Assembly (NCBI RefSeq): GCF_002006995.1
Contig: NZ_MRUL01000001.1
Location: forward strand, 310,001-374,000
Source of the DNA: Izhakiella australiensis
GTDB taxonomy: Bacteria; Pseudomonadota; Gammaproteobacteria; Enterobacterales; Enterobacteriaceae
Reading direction: 5' to 3'
Length of the DNA stretch: 64,000 bases
Shown here: piece after piece, positions 35,453-44,555 of the stretch
Position numbering within the stretch: position 1 is the first letter of the stretch
Layout of the letters: the number at the start of each line of letters is the position of its first letter
Notes under the pieces: model-generated
Databases searched by the model: none
What the model saw: the letters and a program-made list of their open reading frames with translations, nothing else
What the model was told of the DNA's origin: nothing
Translations under genes and position numbers: made by a program

Positions 35453-37183
35453 ATGAGCGCTGAACAACGCCAGCAGCAGGGTAAGACCGGAGCACATATC
35501 GTCGCTGCCGCCCTGAAACGTCACGGAGTTGAAGTCATTTTCGGCCAGAGCATTCCGGCCGCCCTGTTTTTGGTTACGCCGCAGTACGGTATTCGCCAGG
35601 TTGGCTATCGCGCGGAAAATGCGGGCAGCTATATGGCCGACGCCTATGCTCGCCTGTCACATAAAGTTGGCGTGGTAACCGCGCAGAACGGGCCGGCGGC
35701 GACGCTGCTAGTCGCGGGTCTGGCGGAATGCTTTAAAGCATCGATTCCGGTGGTGGCTATCGTTCAGGATGTTCACCGAAAAATGGTGGATAAGAATGCC
35801 TTTCAGGAGCTTGACCATCTGGAACTGTTCAAAGGCGTCGCCAAATGGACCCGCCGCGTCAGCGAAATCGATCGGCTGGATGATTATGTCGACGTGGCTT
35901 TTACCGCTGCCGCATCCGGGCGCGCGGGGCCGGCGGTGCTGGTCATCCCCATTGATTTATTTAACGAAGAAGCGGAACAGCAACCCGTGCGCCGCCATAG
36001 CTCATCCCTCGGTCATTTCCCGTTGGATCGCAGCGTCGCCGCGCCGGATGCCGTTGCCGAGGCGGCAAAACTGCTGGCCAGCGCGCGCGCGCCGCTGGTG
36101 ATTGCCGGTGGTGGGGTGCATCTTTCGGATGCCTCCGCCGCGCTGGCGCAGCTGCAGGAAAGCGCCAGTCTGCCGGTGGCGACTACGGCGATGGGCAAAG
36201 GCAGCGTGGATGAAACTCATCCGCTTTCCGTTGGCATCGTTGGCTATTTTATGGGTGAGCGCGGCCGCACCCGCCATCTGCGCGAGCTGGTAACCGATGC
36301 GGATGTGATCCTGATGATCGGCAATCGCACTAATCAGAACGGTACCGACAGCTGGTCGCTTTATCCGCAGAACGCGCGCTATATCCACCTGGATATCGAC
36401 GGCCAGGAGGTTGGTCGTAATTACGATGCGCTGCGGCTGGTCGGCGATGCCCGCCTGACGCTGGAAGCGTTAAGCAGCGCTTTGCAGCAGCAGGATCTCA
36501 GCCAGCGCCATCAGCAGCGCGCCGGGCTGAGCCAGCGAATTGCCACCGGTCATGAGCGCTGGCAGGCTGAGATCAACAGTACCCTGAATCTTGATGCGTC
36601 ACCGCTACGCCCTGAGCGCCTGATGCGCGACCTCGATAGCATTTTAACCCCGGAAACTATCGTGGTGGCCGACGCCAGTTACTCCTCCATCTGGGTGGCA
36701 AACTTCCTTACTGCTCGCGCCGCTGGCTGTCGTTTTGTCACGCCACGCGGGCTGGCCGGACTTGGCTGGGGTTTTCCCTACGCTCTGGGGGCGAAAGTCG
36801 CCCGCCCGGAAGCGCCGGTTTTCGCGCTGGTTGGCGACGGCGGCTTTGCTCACGTCTGGTCGGAACTGGAAACCGCACGGCGTATGGGGATCAACGTGGT
36901 ACTGGTGGTACTGAATAACCAGATTCTGGGCTATGAAAAACATGCGGAAAAAGCGCTGTTTGGCGGCTATTCCGACGCCTGTGATTTCCATGCGGTTGAT
37001 CATGCCGCCGTGGCCCGCGCCTGTGGCTGCAATGGGGTCCGCATTGATAAGGCCGCCGATTTCCTGCCGGCGCTGAATGCGGCGTTTAGCGCTGATGTCA
37101 CCACCGTCATTGACGTTATCACCGATGAGCGCGCTTATCCGCCGGTGACGATGTTCGATGATAAAGACGGCCTGAATTACTGA
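35453..37183 (+). CDS. ThDP-dependent acetolactate synthase-like lyase/decarboxylase
   Basis: 576 aa with the three-domain fold of ThDP enzymes. Catalytic glutamate E55 (GYRAENAGSYMADAYARL), central Rossmann-like domain about 195-335, and ThDP motif GDGGFAHVWSELETARR to VLNN at about 461-489. The family covers acetolactate synthases, oxalyl-CoA decarboxylase, 2-hydroxyacyl-CoA lyases and ring hydrolases such as IolD. The neighbours (DhaK, DhaL, CoA-transferase, hydratase) favour a catabolic C-C lyase. First gene of the operon, with operator boxes in front. The substrate is not evident. Confidence 0.8.
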   Translation: MSAEQRQQQGKTGAHIVAAALKRHGVEVIFGQSIPAALFLVTPQYGIRQVGYRAENAGSYMADAYARLSHKVGVVTAQNGPAATLLVAGLAECFKASIPVVAIVQDVHRKMVDKNAFQELDHLELFKGVAKWTRRVSEIDRLDDYVDVAFTAAASGRAGPAVLVIPIDLFNEEAEQQPVRRHSSSLGHFPLDRSVAAPDAVAEAAKLLASARAPLVIAGGGVHLSDASAALAQLQESASLPVATTAMGKGSVDETHPLSVGIVGYFMGERGRTRHLRELVTDADVILMIGNRTNQNGTDSWSLYPQNARYIHLDIDGQEVGRNYDALRLVGDARLTLEALSSALQQQDLSQRHQQRAGLSQRIATGHERWQAEINSTLNLDASPLRPERLMRDLDSILTPETIVVADASYSSIWVANFLTARAAGCRFVTPRGLAGLGWGFPYALGAKVARPEAPVFALVGDGGFAHVWSELETARRMGINVVLVVLNNQILGYEKHAEKALFGGYSDACDFHAVDHAAVARACGCNGVRIDKAADFLPALNAAFSADVTTVIDVITDERAYPPVTMFDDKDGLNY

Positions 37184-37196
37184 TTGCCGGGAGAAA

Positions 37197-38204
37197 ATGA
37201 TGAAAAAGATCCTGAATGCCCCGCAAGACTATGCCGACCAGGCTTTGCAAGGGATGTGCCTGGCCTTTCCGCACCTTTACGCTCAGTCCGGCGAGGCCGG
37301 GCGGGTAATTACCCGCGCCGCGCCGGCAAAAGACAAGCCGGGTATCGTGTCCGGCGGCGGCAGTGGACATCTGCCGACCTTTGCCGGCTATGTTGGCGCA
37401 GGCCTGCTGGACGCCTGCGCGGTGGGCAACGTGTTTGCCGGCCCGGCGGTAATGGATTGCATTGATGCGATCCGGGCGGCCGATAACGGCAAAGGCGTAC
37501 TGCTGCTGTTTGGTAATTACGGCGGCGACAAGATGAATTTCGCCATGGCGGCGGAGATGCTGGAAGCCGAAGGCATTGAAACGCGCACCGTGCTGGCCAG
37601 CGACGACGTTGGCAGCGCATCGCGTGATGAGCGTGTTAAGCGACGCGGCGTCGCGGGGCTGATTTACGCCTATAAGGTTGCCGGTGCCAGGGCAGAGCAG
37701 CAGGGCGCCACCCTGGAGGCGGTCGCCGGGGTCGCGCAGCGCGCGTTGGATAATACCGTCACCATTGGCGTCGCGCTGTCACCCTGCACCGTGCCGGAAG
37801 CGGGTAAACCGACGTTCAGCCTGGCAGAGAACGAGATGGAAATGGGGATGGGTATCCACGGCGAACCGGGGATTCGTCGCGGGCCGCTGCTGGCCGCCGA
37901 TACTCTGGCCGATGAAATGCTTAGCACGCTGCTGAAAGACGGCGGGTTGAAAGCGGGCGACCGGGTCGCCGTGATGCTCAATTCACTCGGCGCCACGCCG
38001 CTGGAGGAGCTGTTTATTCTCTGGCGCCGCGTTCAGAGCGGGTTAGCGGCGCAAAATATTAGCTGGTTCCCGCCGCAGATTGGCCGCTATGCCACCTCAA
38101 TGGAGATGGCGGGCGCTTCGCTGACGCTAATGAAGCTGGATAAGGAACTGGAACAACTGCTGGCAGCGCCGGTGGCTTCCCCCTGGTGGAGTAACGCGCA
38201 ATGA
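37197..38204 (+). CDS. dhaK: Dihydroxyacetone kinase-like subunit DhaK
   Basis: 335 aa (ATG 37197 or 37200; both follow GGGAGA). Substrate-binding motifs SGGGSGHLPTFAGYVGAGLL and GNYGGDKMNF. H221 in MGIHGEPG is the histidine that forms the hemiaminal with the ketone. Catalytic subunit for a triose or tetrulose. Overlaps dhaL by 4 bases. No PTS-type DhaM is near, so it may be ATP-dependent through DhaL, as in erythrulose kinases. The exact sugar is uncertain. Confidence 0.85.
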   Translation: MMKKILNAPQDYADQALQGMCLAFPHLYAQSGEAGRVITRAAPAKDKPGIVSGGGSGHLPTFAGYVGAGLLDACAVGNVFAGPAVMDCIDAIRAADNGKGVLLLFGNYGGDKMNFAMAAEMLEAEGIETRTVLASDDVGSASRDERVKRRGVAGLIYAYKVAGARAEQQGATLEAVAGVAQRALDNTVTIGVALSPCTVPEAGKPTFSLAENEMEMGMGIHGEPGIRRGPLLAADTLADEMLSTLLKDGGLKAGDRVAVMLNSLGATPLEELFILWRRVQSGLAAQNISWFPPQIGRYATSMEMAGASLTLMKLDKELEQLLAAPVASPWWSNAQ

Positions 38205-38830
38205 GTCTCGATGCACAACAGCTGAGCGCGCTATTTTTGCGCTGTTGCGACGAAATCAACCGCTCGGCGGCTGAACTGAACGCGCTGGACGGCCAGCTGG
38301 GCGATGGCGACCTCGGCGCGACGCTGGAAAAATGCGCCCGGCTGACACAGCAGGCGCTGGTGGAAACGCCGCAGGATATCGCGGCGGTATTTCAGGCCGC
38401 CTCGATGGCCTGCGTGCGGGCTTCCGGCTCCAGCTTCGGCACATTGCTTGGCGTGGCGCTGTTAACTTCGTCAAAGCAGAGCGCTGGCAAGCAGACGCTG
38501 GAGGCGGAGGATATTCCACCGCTGCTGGAAGCGGTGCTGGCGGCGTTAATGGCTCGCGGCGGCGCCAGCCTCGGCGATAAAACCGTACTGGACGCCATCG
38601 ACGCGCTGAATAAAGCCCTGCGCAGTCAGCCAGCGCAAAACTGGTCACAAATCGCACCGCAGGCGGTGGCGGCGGCGCTGGACGCTTTTCGCCAGCAGCC
38701 GAACAAAATAGGGCGGGCGCGGATGTTTGCTGAACGCTCCGTCGGCCTTGACGACCCCGGCATGGTGGCATTCGCTCATCTGGTTGACGCCGCTGTCGGG
38801 CACGCCCGGCATTCACAGGAGGCACGCTGA
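38201..38830 (+). CDS. dhaL: Dihydroxyacetone kinase-like nucleotide subunit DhaL
   Basis: 209 aa all-helical DhaL: the magnesium/nucleotide aspartates lie in LDGQLGDGDLGATL and LGDKTVLDAID, and the SGSSFGT loop is intact. Couples with DhaK to phosphorylate a ketose. Its stop overlaps the start of the CoA-transferase gene by one base, so translation is tightly coupled. Confidence 0.87.
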   Translation: MSLDAQQLSALFLRCCDEINRSAAELNALDGQLGDGDLGATLEKCARLTQQALVETPQDIAAVFQAASMACVRASGSSFGTLLGVALLTSSKQSAGKQTLEAEDIPPLLEAVLAALMARGGASLGDKTVLDAIDALNKALRSQPAQNWSQIAPQAVAAALDAFRQQPNKIGRARMFAERSVGLDDPGMVAFAHLVDAAVGHARHSQEAR

Positions 38831-39999
38831 TGTCAGGATCGCTGGAAGGATTAAAAGTTCTCGATTTATCCCGCTTTATTGCCGGGCCGATGTGCGCCAT
38901 GCAGCTAGCTGATATGGGCGCCGACGTGGTGAAAGTTGAGCGAAAAGGCAAGGGTGAAGATACCCGGCAGAACAAGCCGCAGCTCAATGACCAGAGCCTG
39001 TACTTTATGTCGTTTAACCGCAATAAGCGCAGCCTGGAACTCGATTTTCGCTCAGAAGAGGGTCAGGCCCAACTGCGTGAGCTGATAAGTAAAGCCGATG
39101 TGCTGATCGAAAACTTCCGGCCCGGCACCATGGAAAAGATGGGCTGTAGTTGGGAGACGCTGCATCAGCTTAATCCGCGCCTGATTATGGTGCGTATTTC
39201 CGGTTTCGGTCAGGATGGACCTCTTGCCCAGCGGCCATGCTTTGACGCCATTGCGCAGGCGATGAGCGGCATTATGAGTATTACCGGGCAGCAGGATGGA
39301 CCGCCGACCATGGCCGGCACTTTTATGGTCGATTACGCCTCGGCGCTGTACGCCACCATCGGCACGCTGGGCGCGCTCAACGTGCGCCACGCGACCGGCC
39401 GCGGCCAGCTGGTTGAAGCTTCGCTGCTGGAAAGCGCCATCAGCATGCTGATTTCAGCCATTCCGGAGCAGGCACAGCTGGGACGCACCATGGATCGCGT
39501 TGGCAACCTCGACCGCTATTCCGCGCCGGTAAACTGCTATCAGGCGGCAGATGGGCGCTGGGTTTATCTCTCCGCTGGCACCGACGCGCTGTTTCAACGT
39601 CTGATTGGCGCTATGGCGCGCCAGGATCTGCTGGAAGACGCCCGTTTTAATAACTACCACGCCCGCTTGAGCAACAATGCCGCCATCGATGCGGTGGTGG
39701 CTGAGTGGGTGGCACAGCGCGATGCCGATGAGGTGGTGAACCTGATGGATAAAGCGGGCGTGCCTTGCTCTGCCGTGGCGAATATTGCCGACGTGCTGGA
39801 AAACCCACAGCTGAAAGCGCGTAACCAGCTGGTGGATATTGAGCATCCCACGGCTGGAACCTATACCACGCACGGCATTACCGTCAGGCTCTCAGACACG
39901 CCGGGGGCGATACGTCGTGCGCCGCCGGTGCTCGGAGCCCATACCGAAGAAGTGCTGGCCGAGTGGTGTGGCAGCAAAGCCCATCCCCGGTCGCAGTAA
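38830..39999 (+). CDS. CaiB/BaiF (class III) CoA-transferase
   Basis: 389 aa. The N-terminal block (LEGLKVLDLSRFIAGPMCAM) and catalytic Asp168 in TFMVDYASALYAT are typical of class III CoA-transferases (formyl-CoA, carnitine, mesaconyl-CoA types). It moves CoA between carboxylic acids and would activate the pathway acid or an intermediate. The enzyme set of CoA-transferase, hydratase and ThDP lyase on one transcript suggests a CoA-thioester route. Confidence 0.85.
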   Translation: MSGSLEGLKVLDLSRFIAGPMCAMQLADMGADVVKVERKGKGEDTRQNKPQLNDQSLYFMSFNRNKRSLELDFRSEEGQAQLRELISKADVLIENFRPGTMEKMGCSWETLHQLNPRLIMVRISGFGQDGPLAQRPCFDAIAQAMSGIMSITGQQDGPPTMAGTFMVDYASALYATIGTLGALNVRHATGRGQLVEASLLESAISMLISAIPEQAQLGRTMDRVGNLDRYSAPVNCYQAADGRWVYLSAGTDALFQRLIGAMARQDLLEDARFNNYHARLSNNAAIDAVVAEWVAQRDADEVVNLMDKAGVPCSAVANIADVLENPQLKARNQLVDIEHPTAGTYTTHGITVRLSDTPGAIRRAPPVLGAHTEEVLAEWCGSKAHPRSQ

Positions 40000-40011
40000 A
40001 AGGAGCTCAGC

Positions 40012-40941
40012 ATGGCCCTTATCAATCCTGAATTGCGCGATCCTACCTTTGACAATGTGGTTGTCGATGAGCCGATTGGCCCGCTGACTATCACCGCTGA
40101 CGAAGCGTACCGCCGACGCGCCTGCTTTGCGCTCGACGATTTCAGCCCGGAGTATGTCGGCGAGCAGGCCCCCTGGGTGCCGGCAGCAATGTTAGGCCGC
40201 GATCTGGTGGCGCTGTTTTGCAGCGTCTACGACCCCAGTCGCACCGTTGGCCTGCACCAGAAAGAGGAAGTCTGGTTTATCAATCCGGTGCCGGTTAACG
40301 CGCGTATTAACTACAGCGGAAAATATACCGACAAATACATGAAGCGCGGCAAGGGCTACACGGTATTTGATACCGAAGCGCGCGATGCCGATAGCGGCAC
40401 GCCCTACGTGCGCCAGATTAGTACCGAGATCATGCGTATTCCTGATGATATTCAGTTGGCCACCGGCGGCGCGGGAAAAAGCGCCGGGGCGGATCATATC
40501 GATCCGGTATGGCCGACAGCGATCGTACCGTTAACCCACGCCAGGGCGGGTATGACGCCAGGCACGCCGGTACAGCCGCTGACCAAGCGCCCTGAACAGG
40601 GGCAGATGACGGTTTTTTCCGGGGGCAACACCCAGTGGTACAACATCCATACCGATATTGAAGTGGCGCTCAAGGCCGGTTTTCGCGATACCCTGGCGCA
40701 GGGAATGATGGAAACCTGCTGGATTGCCGAAATGCTGGCGCGCTTTATCGGCCCCGGCTGGCACACCTCCGGCTGGATAAAAATGGCGTATATCCGGCCA
40801 GTGTATCGGGGAGATGAAATCACCTGCCGGGCGCTGGTTGAGGACGTTGAGGACAACGTCGTGAAATTCCATGTCTGGGCAGAGAACCAGCATGGCGAAC
40901 GCACCGCTGTTGGCTGGGCCAGCGGCAGAATGCAACCTTAG
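40012..40941 (+). CDS. FAS1-like/MaoC hotdog dehydratase
   Basis: 309 aa with two hotdog folds: an N-terminal FAS1-like domain (about 1-150) and a C-terminal MaoC-type domain with VFSGGNTQWYNIHTDIEVAL, matching the N-x-IH-x-D hydratase motif. Related enzymes hydrate mesaconyl-C4-CoA or other enoyl-CoA esters. Twelve bases after the CoA-transferase gene, ribosome site AAGGAG. Expected to add or remove water on a CoA ester in this pathway. Confidence 0.8.
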   Translation: MALINPELRDPTFDNVVVDEPIGPLTITADEAYRRRACFALDDFSPEYVGEQAPWVPAAMLGRDLVALFCSVYDPSRTVGLHQKEEVWFINPVPVNARINYSGKYTDKYMKRGKGYTVFDTEARDADSGTPYVRQISTEIMRIPDDIQLATGGAGKSAGADHIDPVWPTAIVPLTHARAGMTPGTPVQPLTKRPEQGQMTVFSGGNTQWYNIHTDIEVALKAGFRDTLAQGMMETCWIAEMLARFIGPGWHTSGWIKMAYIRPVYRGDEITCRALVEDVEDNVVKFHVWAENQHGERTAVGWASGRMQP

Positions 40942-41107
40942 AACCAAACTTCGCCGCTGTCAGACGTTTGGGCAGTGGCCGAACACCAGGCTGCCTGTTT
41001 GCGGTTGTTGCAGGCCTTTATCTTACTTTTAACACAACGTAGCGGGGGCGTGCGGGCGACCGCGTACCCTGACGTTACCCTACAAGCCAACTCCCGAGGG
41101 AGGTTAT

Positions 41108-42478
41108 ATGAATAACATCGCAACCCCGGCCGCCAGCGAAAAAGTCGATAAAAAACAGCTGCGTCGCGTCGCCTTTGCCAGCCTTATCGGCACCTTTATC
41201 GAGTTTTATGACTACTTTATCTATGGCGCCGCCGCCGCGCTGGTCTTCCCACACCTGTTTTTTACCGAACTGACACCGACGGTGGCGACCATCGTTTCCT
41301 TCGCCACGCTGGGCGTCGCTTTCTTAACCCGGCCGATCGGCGCCATTATCTTTGGCCACTATGGCGATACCGTAGGCCGCAAGGCGATGCTGATTGCTTC
41401 AGTGAGCATTATGGGGATCGCAACCGTGGTGATCGGTCTGCTGCCTACCTATGAAACCATCGGCCTGGCGGCGCCGATACTGCTGATTATCATTCGTCTG
41501 ATCCAGGGGCTGGCGGTCGGCGGCGAATGGGGCGGCGCCACCACGATGATGATCGAATATGCGCCGAAAAATAAACGCGGTTTTTACGGCACTTTCGTGC
41601 AGCTTGGCAACGTGCTCGGCGTGCTGTGCGCCACCGGCTCCTTTGCCCTGGCATCGGCGTTGCCAAAAGAGATCTTTCTCGACTGGGGCTGGCGCGTACC
41701 GTTCATCGCCAGCATTATCCTGATGCTGATTGGTATTTTCATTCGCATGAAAATTCAGGAACCGCCGATGTTTAAAAAGATGCTGGCGGAGCGCGAGAAA
41801 ACCAGCTTGCCGATTGTACAGGTGTTTAAAAAATTTCCGCGTCAGATCTTCCTTGCTGCCGGTTTGCGCATCAGCGAAAGCGTGGTGGGCTACCTGATTA
41901 TTAGCTACGTATTGCAGTACACCACGTCAAAATTCAACATGCCGAGCAGTACCGTGCTAATGGGCGTGATGGTCGCGGCCGCCAGCGGGCTTATTGCCTT
42001 CCCGCTGTGGGGCATACTTTCAGATAAAATCGGCCGCCGGGCGGTATTCCTGATCGGTTCTTTCGGCTCCTGCCTGCTGGCCTATCCGTTCTACTGGCTG
42101 GTAGACAGCGGCACCATGTGGGGCGTCTATCTGGCGCTGATCCTCGGCTACAGCTTTGTTATCGGTTCAATGTATAGCATCGAACCCTGCTACCTTTCGG
42201 AAATGTTCAGCACCGAGGTGCGTTATACCGGCGTGTCGGTGGGTTCGCAGCTGGCCGGGGTGTTTGGCGGCTTTACGCCGATGGTGGCAACGGCGCTGGT
42301 TGCCTGGGCGGGCGGCGGTTTCTGGCCGATCACCTGGATGATCATTGTTTCCGGCGTGGTTACCGGCTTCTGTGCGCTCGGCACCGGCGAAACGATGCAC
42401 CGCGATCTCAACGACGATATGCTTGGCTCGTCGGCGCAAGCGCCGCACAGCGATGCCGTACTGGCAAAAAGTCGTTAA
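41108..42478 (+). CDS. MHS-family MFS transporter
   Basis: 456 aa, 12 helices. GTFIEFYDYFIYGAAAALVF and FGHYGDTVGRKAMLIAS are typical of metabolite:H+ symporters (ShiA, KgtP, ProP types), which carry organic acids. Ribosome site GGGAGG. Probably imports the acid degraded by this operon. It is followed by a strong hairpin and then the LacI gene. Confidence 0.85.
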   Translation: MNNIATPAASEKVDKKQLRRVAFASLIGTFIEFYDYFIYGAAAALVFPHLFFTELTPTVATIVSFATLGVAFLTRPIGAIIFGHYGDTVGRKAMLIASVSIMGIATVVIGLLPTYETIGLAAPILLIIIRLIQGLAVGGEWGGATTMMIEYAPKNKRGFYGTFVQLGNVLGVLCATGSFALASALPKEIFLDWGWRVPFIASIILMLIGIFIRMKIQEPPMFKKMLAEREKTSLPIVQVFKKFPRQIFLAAGLRISESVVGYLIISYVLQYTTSKFNMPSSTVLMGVMVAAASGLIAFPLWGILSDKIGRRAVFLIGSFGSCLLAYPFYWLVDSGTMWGVYLALILGYSFVIGSMYSIEPCYLSEMFSTEVRYTGVSVGSQLAGVFGGFTPMVATALVAWAGGGFWPITWMIIVSGVVTGFCALGTGETMHRDLNDDMLGSSAQAPHSDAVLAKSR

Positions 42479-42482
42479 CTTT

Positions 42483-42510
42483 CACCGGGGAGGCTGATGC
42501 CTCCCCGGTG
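42483..42510 (+). terminator. 11-bp GC-rich hairpin after the MHS gene
   Basis: CACCGGGGAGG (42483-42493) pairs with CCTCCCCGGTG (42500-42510) around CTGATG. No T-run follows, so it may be a processing or stability element rather than a full terminator. Confidence 0.6.
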
Positions 42511-42531
42511 GGGCGCTGTGTACGCCCGTCT

Positions 42532-42543
42532 AAAAACGTTTTT
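42532..42543. promoter_or_regulatory. AAAAACGTTTTT box upstream of the LacI gene
   Basis: Same perfect palindrome as the pair at 35326-35352, about 70 bases before the LacI start. It is consistent with autoregulation and with the regulator linking both promoters. Confidence 0.6.
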
Positions 42544-42612
42544 TTCATTATTGACGATTGTGTAATAATCATCTCATTCTTTGGGCCATTTCTCCTCAGC
42601 AGGTACCGCAGG

Positions 42613-43668
42613 ATGACCAGAAAACCCCCGCAAAGCAAAGCCAGCGCTGGCGGCAAAGTGTCTATTTTCGACGTTGCGCGTGAAGCCGGCGTGGCGGTTT
42701 CAACGGTTTCTAACGCGCTGACCGGTAAGACCATCGTTAAAGAGTCTACCCGCGAGCGGGTGCAGGCCGCAGCGGATAAGCTGGGCTACCGGGTTTCAGT
42801 GGTTGCCCGCTCTTTACGCATGCAACGCACCTTTACCCTCGGGGTGCTGCTGGCGGACGTGGCGAACCCCTCGTCGCCGGATTTTCTGCGCGGTATTGAG
42901 GATATTGCCGACAGTGAGCAGTGCAGCCTGCTGGTATGTAATACCGACGGGCAGCTGGATAAACAGCTGGCGCAGATGCGGGTGCTGCTCGACAGGCGCG
43001 TCGATGGTTTGGTGATGCTATCGCAGCATTGCGATCAGCCGGAGGTACGCGCGCTGCTTAACGGCGATACTCCCTATGTGATGATCCAGCGGCGCTCGCT
43101 CAGCCATGATGACAACTACGTGGGTGCCAATAATGAGGAAGGGATCGGCGCGGCGGTCAGGCATCTGGTCGGGCTGGGACATCGTCGCATTGGACTGATA
43201 CGCGGGCCTTTGGATTCCTCTACCGCCGACGAGCGTTATGAAGCCTATCTTAGCGCGCTGCGCGCCCATCAACTGCCGCTGGTGGCAGAATATGTGGTGC
43301 AGGGCGATTACCACGTCAGCGGTGGTTATCAGGCGGCAAAGCGGTTTTTCGCTATGCAGCCGCCGCCTACCGCGATCCTTGCCGCCAATGACATGAGCGC
43401 CATCGGCGTGATGAACGCTGCGCACGACGCGGGGCTGAATATTCCCGCAGACTTCTCGCTGATTGGCCTTGATGATATTGAAATGGCCTCTTTCTCGCCG
43501 ATTAATCTCACCACTATTGCGCTGCAGCGGCGCGAGATGGGCGCAGCGGCCACTGAGCTGGTAATGAAAATGGTGCGCCAGAAGGGGTTATCATCGAAGC
43601 CCAAAAAGAAAATCTTCCCGATGAAGCTGGTGGTGCGCGGCTCCACCGGCGGCGTCAGCGAGTCCTGA
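42613..43668 (+). CDS. LacI-family regulator of the ThDP/DhaKL operon
   Basis: 351 aa from ATG 42613; upstream in-frame codons lack similarity and cover the operator. LacI helix-turn-helix at about 18-37 (FDVAREAGVAVSTVSNALTG), hinge with RSLRMQRTFTLGV, then the periplasmic-binding-like effector domain. The AAAAACGTTTTT boxes at its own promoter and before the ThDP gene are its likely targets. It is related to the second LacI protein at 47385. Confidence 0.88.
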   Translation: MTRKPPQSKASAGGKVSIFDVAREAGVAVSTVSNALTGKTIVKESTRERVQAAADKLGYRVSVVARSLRMQRTFTLGVLLADVANPSSPDFLRGIEDIADSEQCSLLVCNTDGQLDKQLAQMRVLLDRRVDGLVMLSQHCDQPEVRALLNGDTPYVMIQRRSLSHDDNYVGANNEEGIGAAVRHLVGLGHRRIGLIRGPLDSSTADERYEAYLSALRAHQLPLVAEYVVQGDYHVSGGYQAAKRFFAMQPPPTAILAANDMSAIGVMNAAHDAGLNIPADFSLIGLDDIEMASFSPINLTTIALQRREMGAAATELVMKMVRQKGLSSKPKKKIFPMKLVVRGSTGGVSES

Positions 43669-43706
43669 TACCCTCGCAAGGCCGTTACAGACCTCAATAG
43701 CCTGTT

Positions 43707-43736
43707 GCGGGGCGTCAGTGGTTGCTGACGCCCCGC
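43707..43736. terminator. Perfect 12-bp bidirectional hairpin between convergent genes
   Basis: GCGGGGCGTCAG (43707-43718) pairs with CTGACGCCCCGC (43725-43736) around TGGTTG. It sits between the convergent ends of the LacI gene and the CoA-transferase operon. Confidence 0.75.
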
Positions 43737-43740
43737 CGCT

Positions 43741-44553
43741 TCAGGCGTTGAGCTGATAAAGGGTGCTTTGCGGATCGATAACCTCACGAATGAGCTGCAC
43801 TTCCTGCGCTGTCGGCGTCGGCGTATAGGGCGGCTCCCCTTCAATCACCGGTTCGAAGCTCATGGCGGCCAGCACGCTTTGCAAGGTCTCGCCCGGATGG
43901 AGCGAACGCAGGCGCATACGTTTTGACTGCGGATGGAAATCGAAAATCGCTTTGTTGGTTACGCACAGCGCCGGACCCGGTCCCGGCAGGCCAAGCCTGG
44001 CGCGGCTTTCGCCGCCATCCAGATAACCCACGCTGGTAATAAAGTCCACTTTGGGTACAAAGGCGCGGGTAGTTAAATCGGTGACGATTATCGGCCGTTT
44101 AATAAACGCCAGATGCTCGGTTTGCGCCAGGCAGCCGACCAGCCGGGTTTTCGGCGGCTGGCTGGCGCCAATCTCGGTGATATTCAGGTTGCCATACTGG
44201 TCAACCTGAGGCGCGGATTCAAAGGAAACGTCAAAGCGCCCGCGCGTGACCATATCAATTTTGTAGCCGACGTCGGCCGGCGAGGCGGCGGCGGGCCAGT
44301 GGGTGTAGGCGTCCTGCAGCAGCGCGTCGGGAATATTATCCAGCGCTGGCGTTAGCAGGTTGCCCCAGTAAATGGAAAAGCCCGGCGCGTGACGTAGCTG
44401 CGCCAGGCGCGCCGCGGCGATTGGAATACCTACCGCCAGGGTAAACGCGCGGGCGGCGGTGCCGAGGCCGACAAATCCCAGCTCGTCATCGCGCAGCTCG
44501 CGGGCAATCGCGCAAATCATCAACTCTTCGGTGGTGTAATCAGGCTGGCTCAT
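43741..44553 (-). CDS. Class I CoA-transferase-like beta subunit, copy 1
   Basis: 270 aa. Glutaconate CoA-transferase/IpdB-like beta subunit: the nucleotide-loop area reads GFVGLGTAARAFTLAVGIPI, then RHAPGFSIYWGNLLTPALDN. In true CoA-transferases a catalytic Glu (ESG or EGG) is expected just after the HAP motif; here I see YWGN. Overall it resembles IpdB-type proteins. Last gene of a four-gene leftward operon, 2 bases after its alpha partner. Confidence 0.75.
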   Translation of the reverse strand: MSQPDYTTEELMICAIARELRDDELGFVGLGTAARAFTLAVGIPIAAARLAQLRHAPGFSIYWGNLLTPALDNIPDALLQDAYTHWPAAASPADVGYKIDMVTRGRFDVSFESAPQVDQYGNLNITEIGASQPPKTRLVGCLAQTEHLAFIKRPIIVTDLTTRAFVPKVDFITSVGYLDGGESRARLGLPGPGPALCVTNKAIFDFHPQSKRMRLRSLHPGETLQSVLAAMSFEPVIEGEPPYTPTPTAQEVQLIREVIDPQSTLYQLNA

Positions 44554-44555
44554 GG

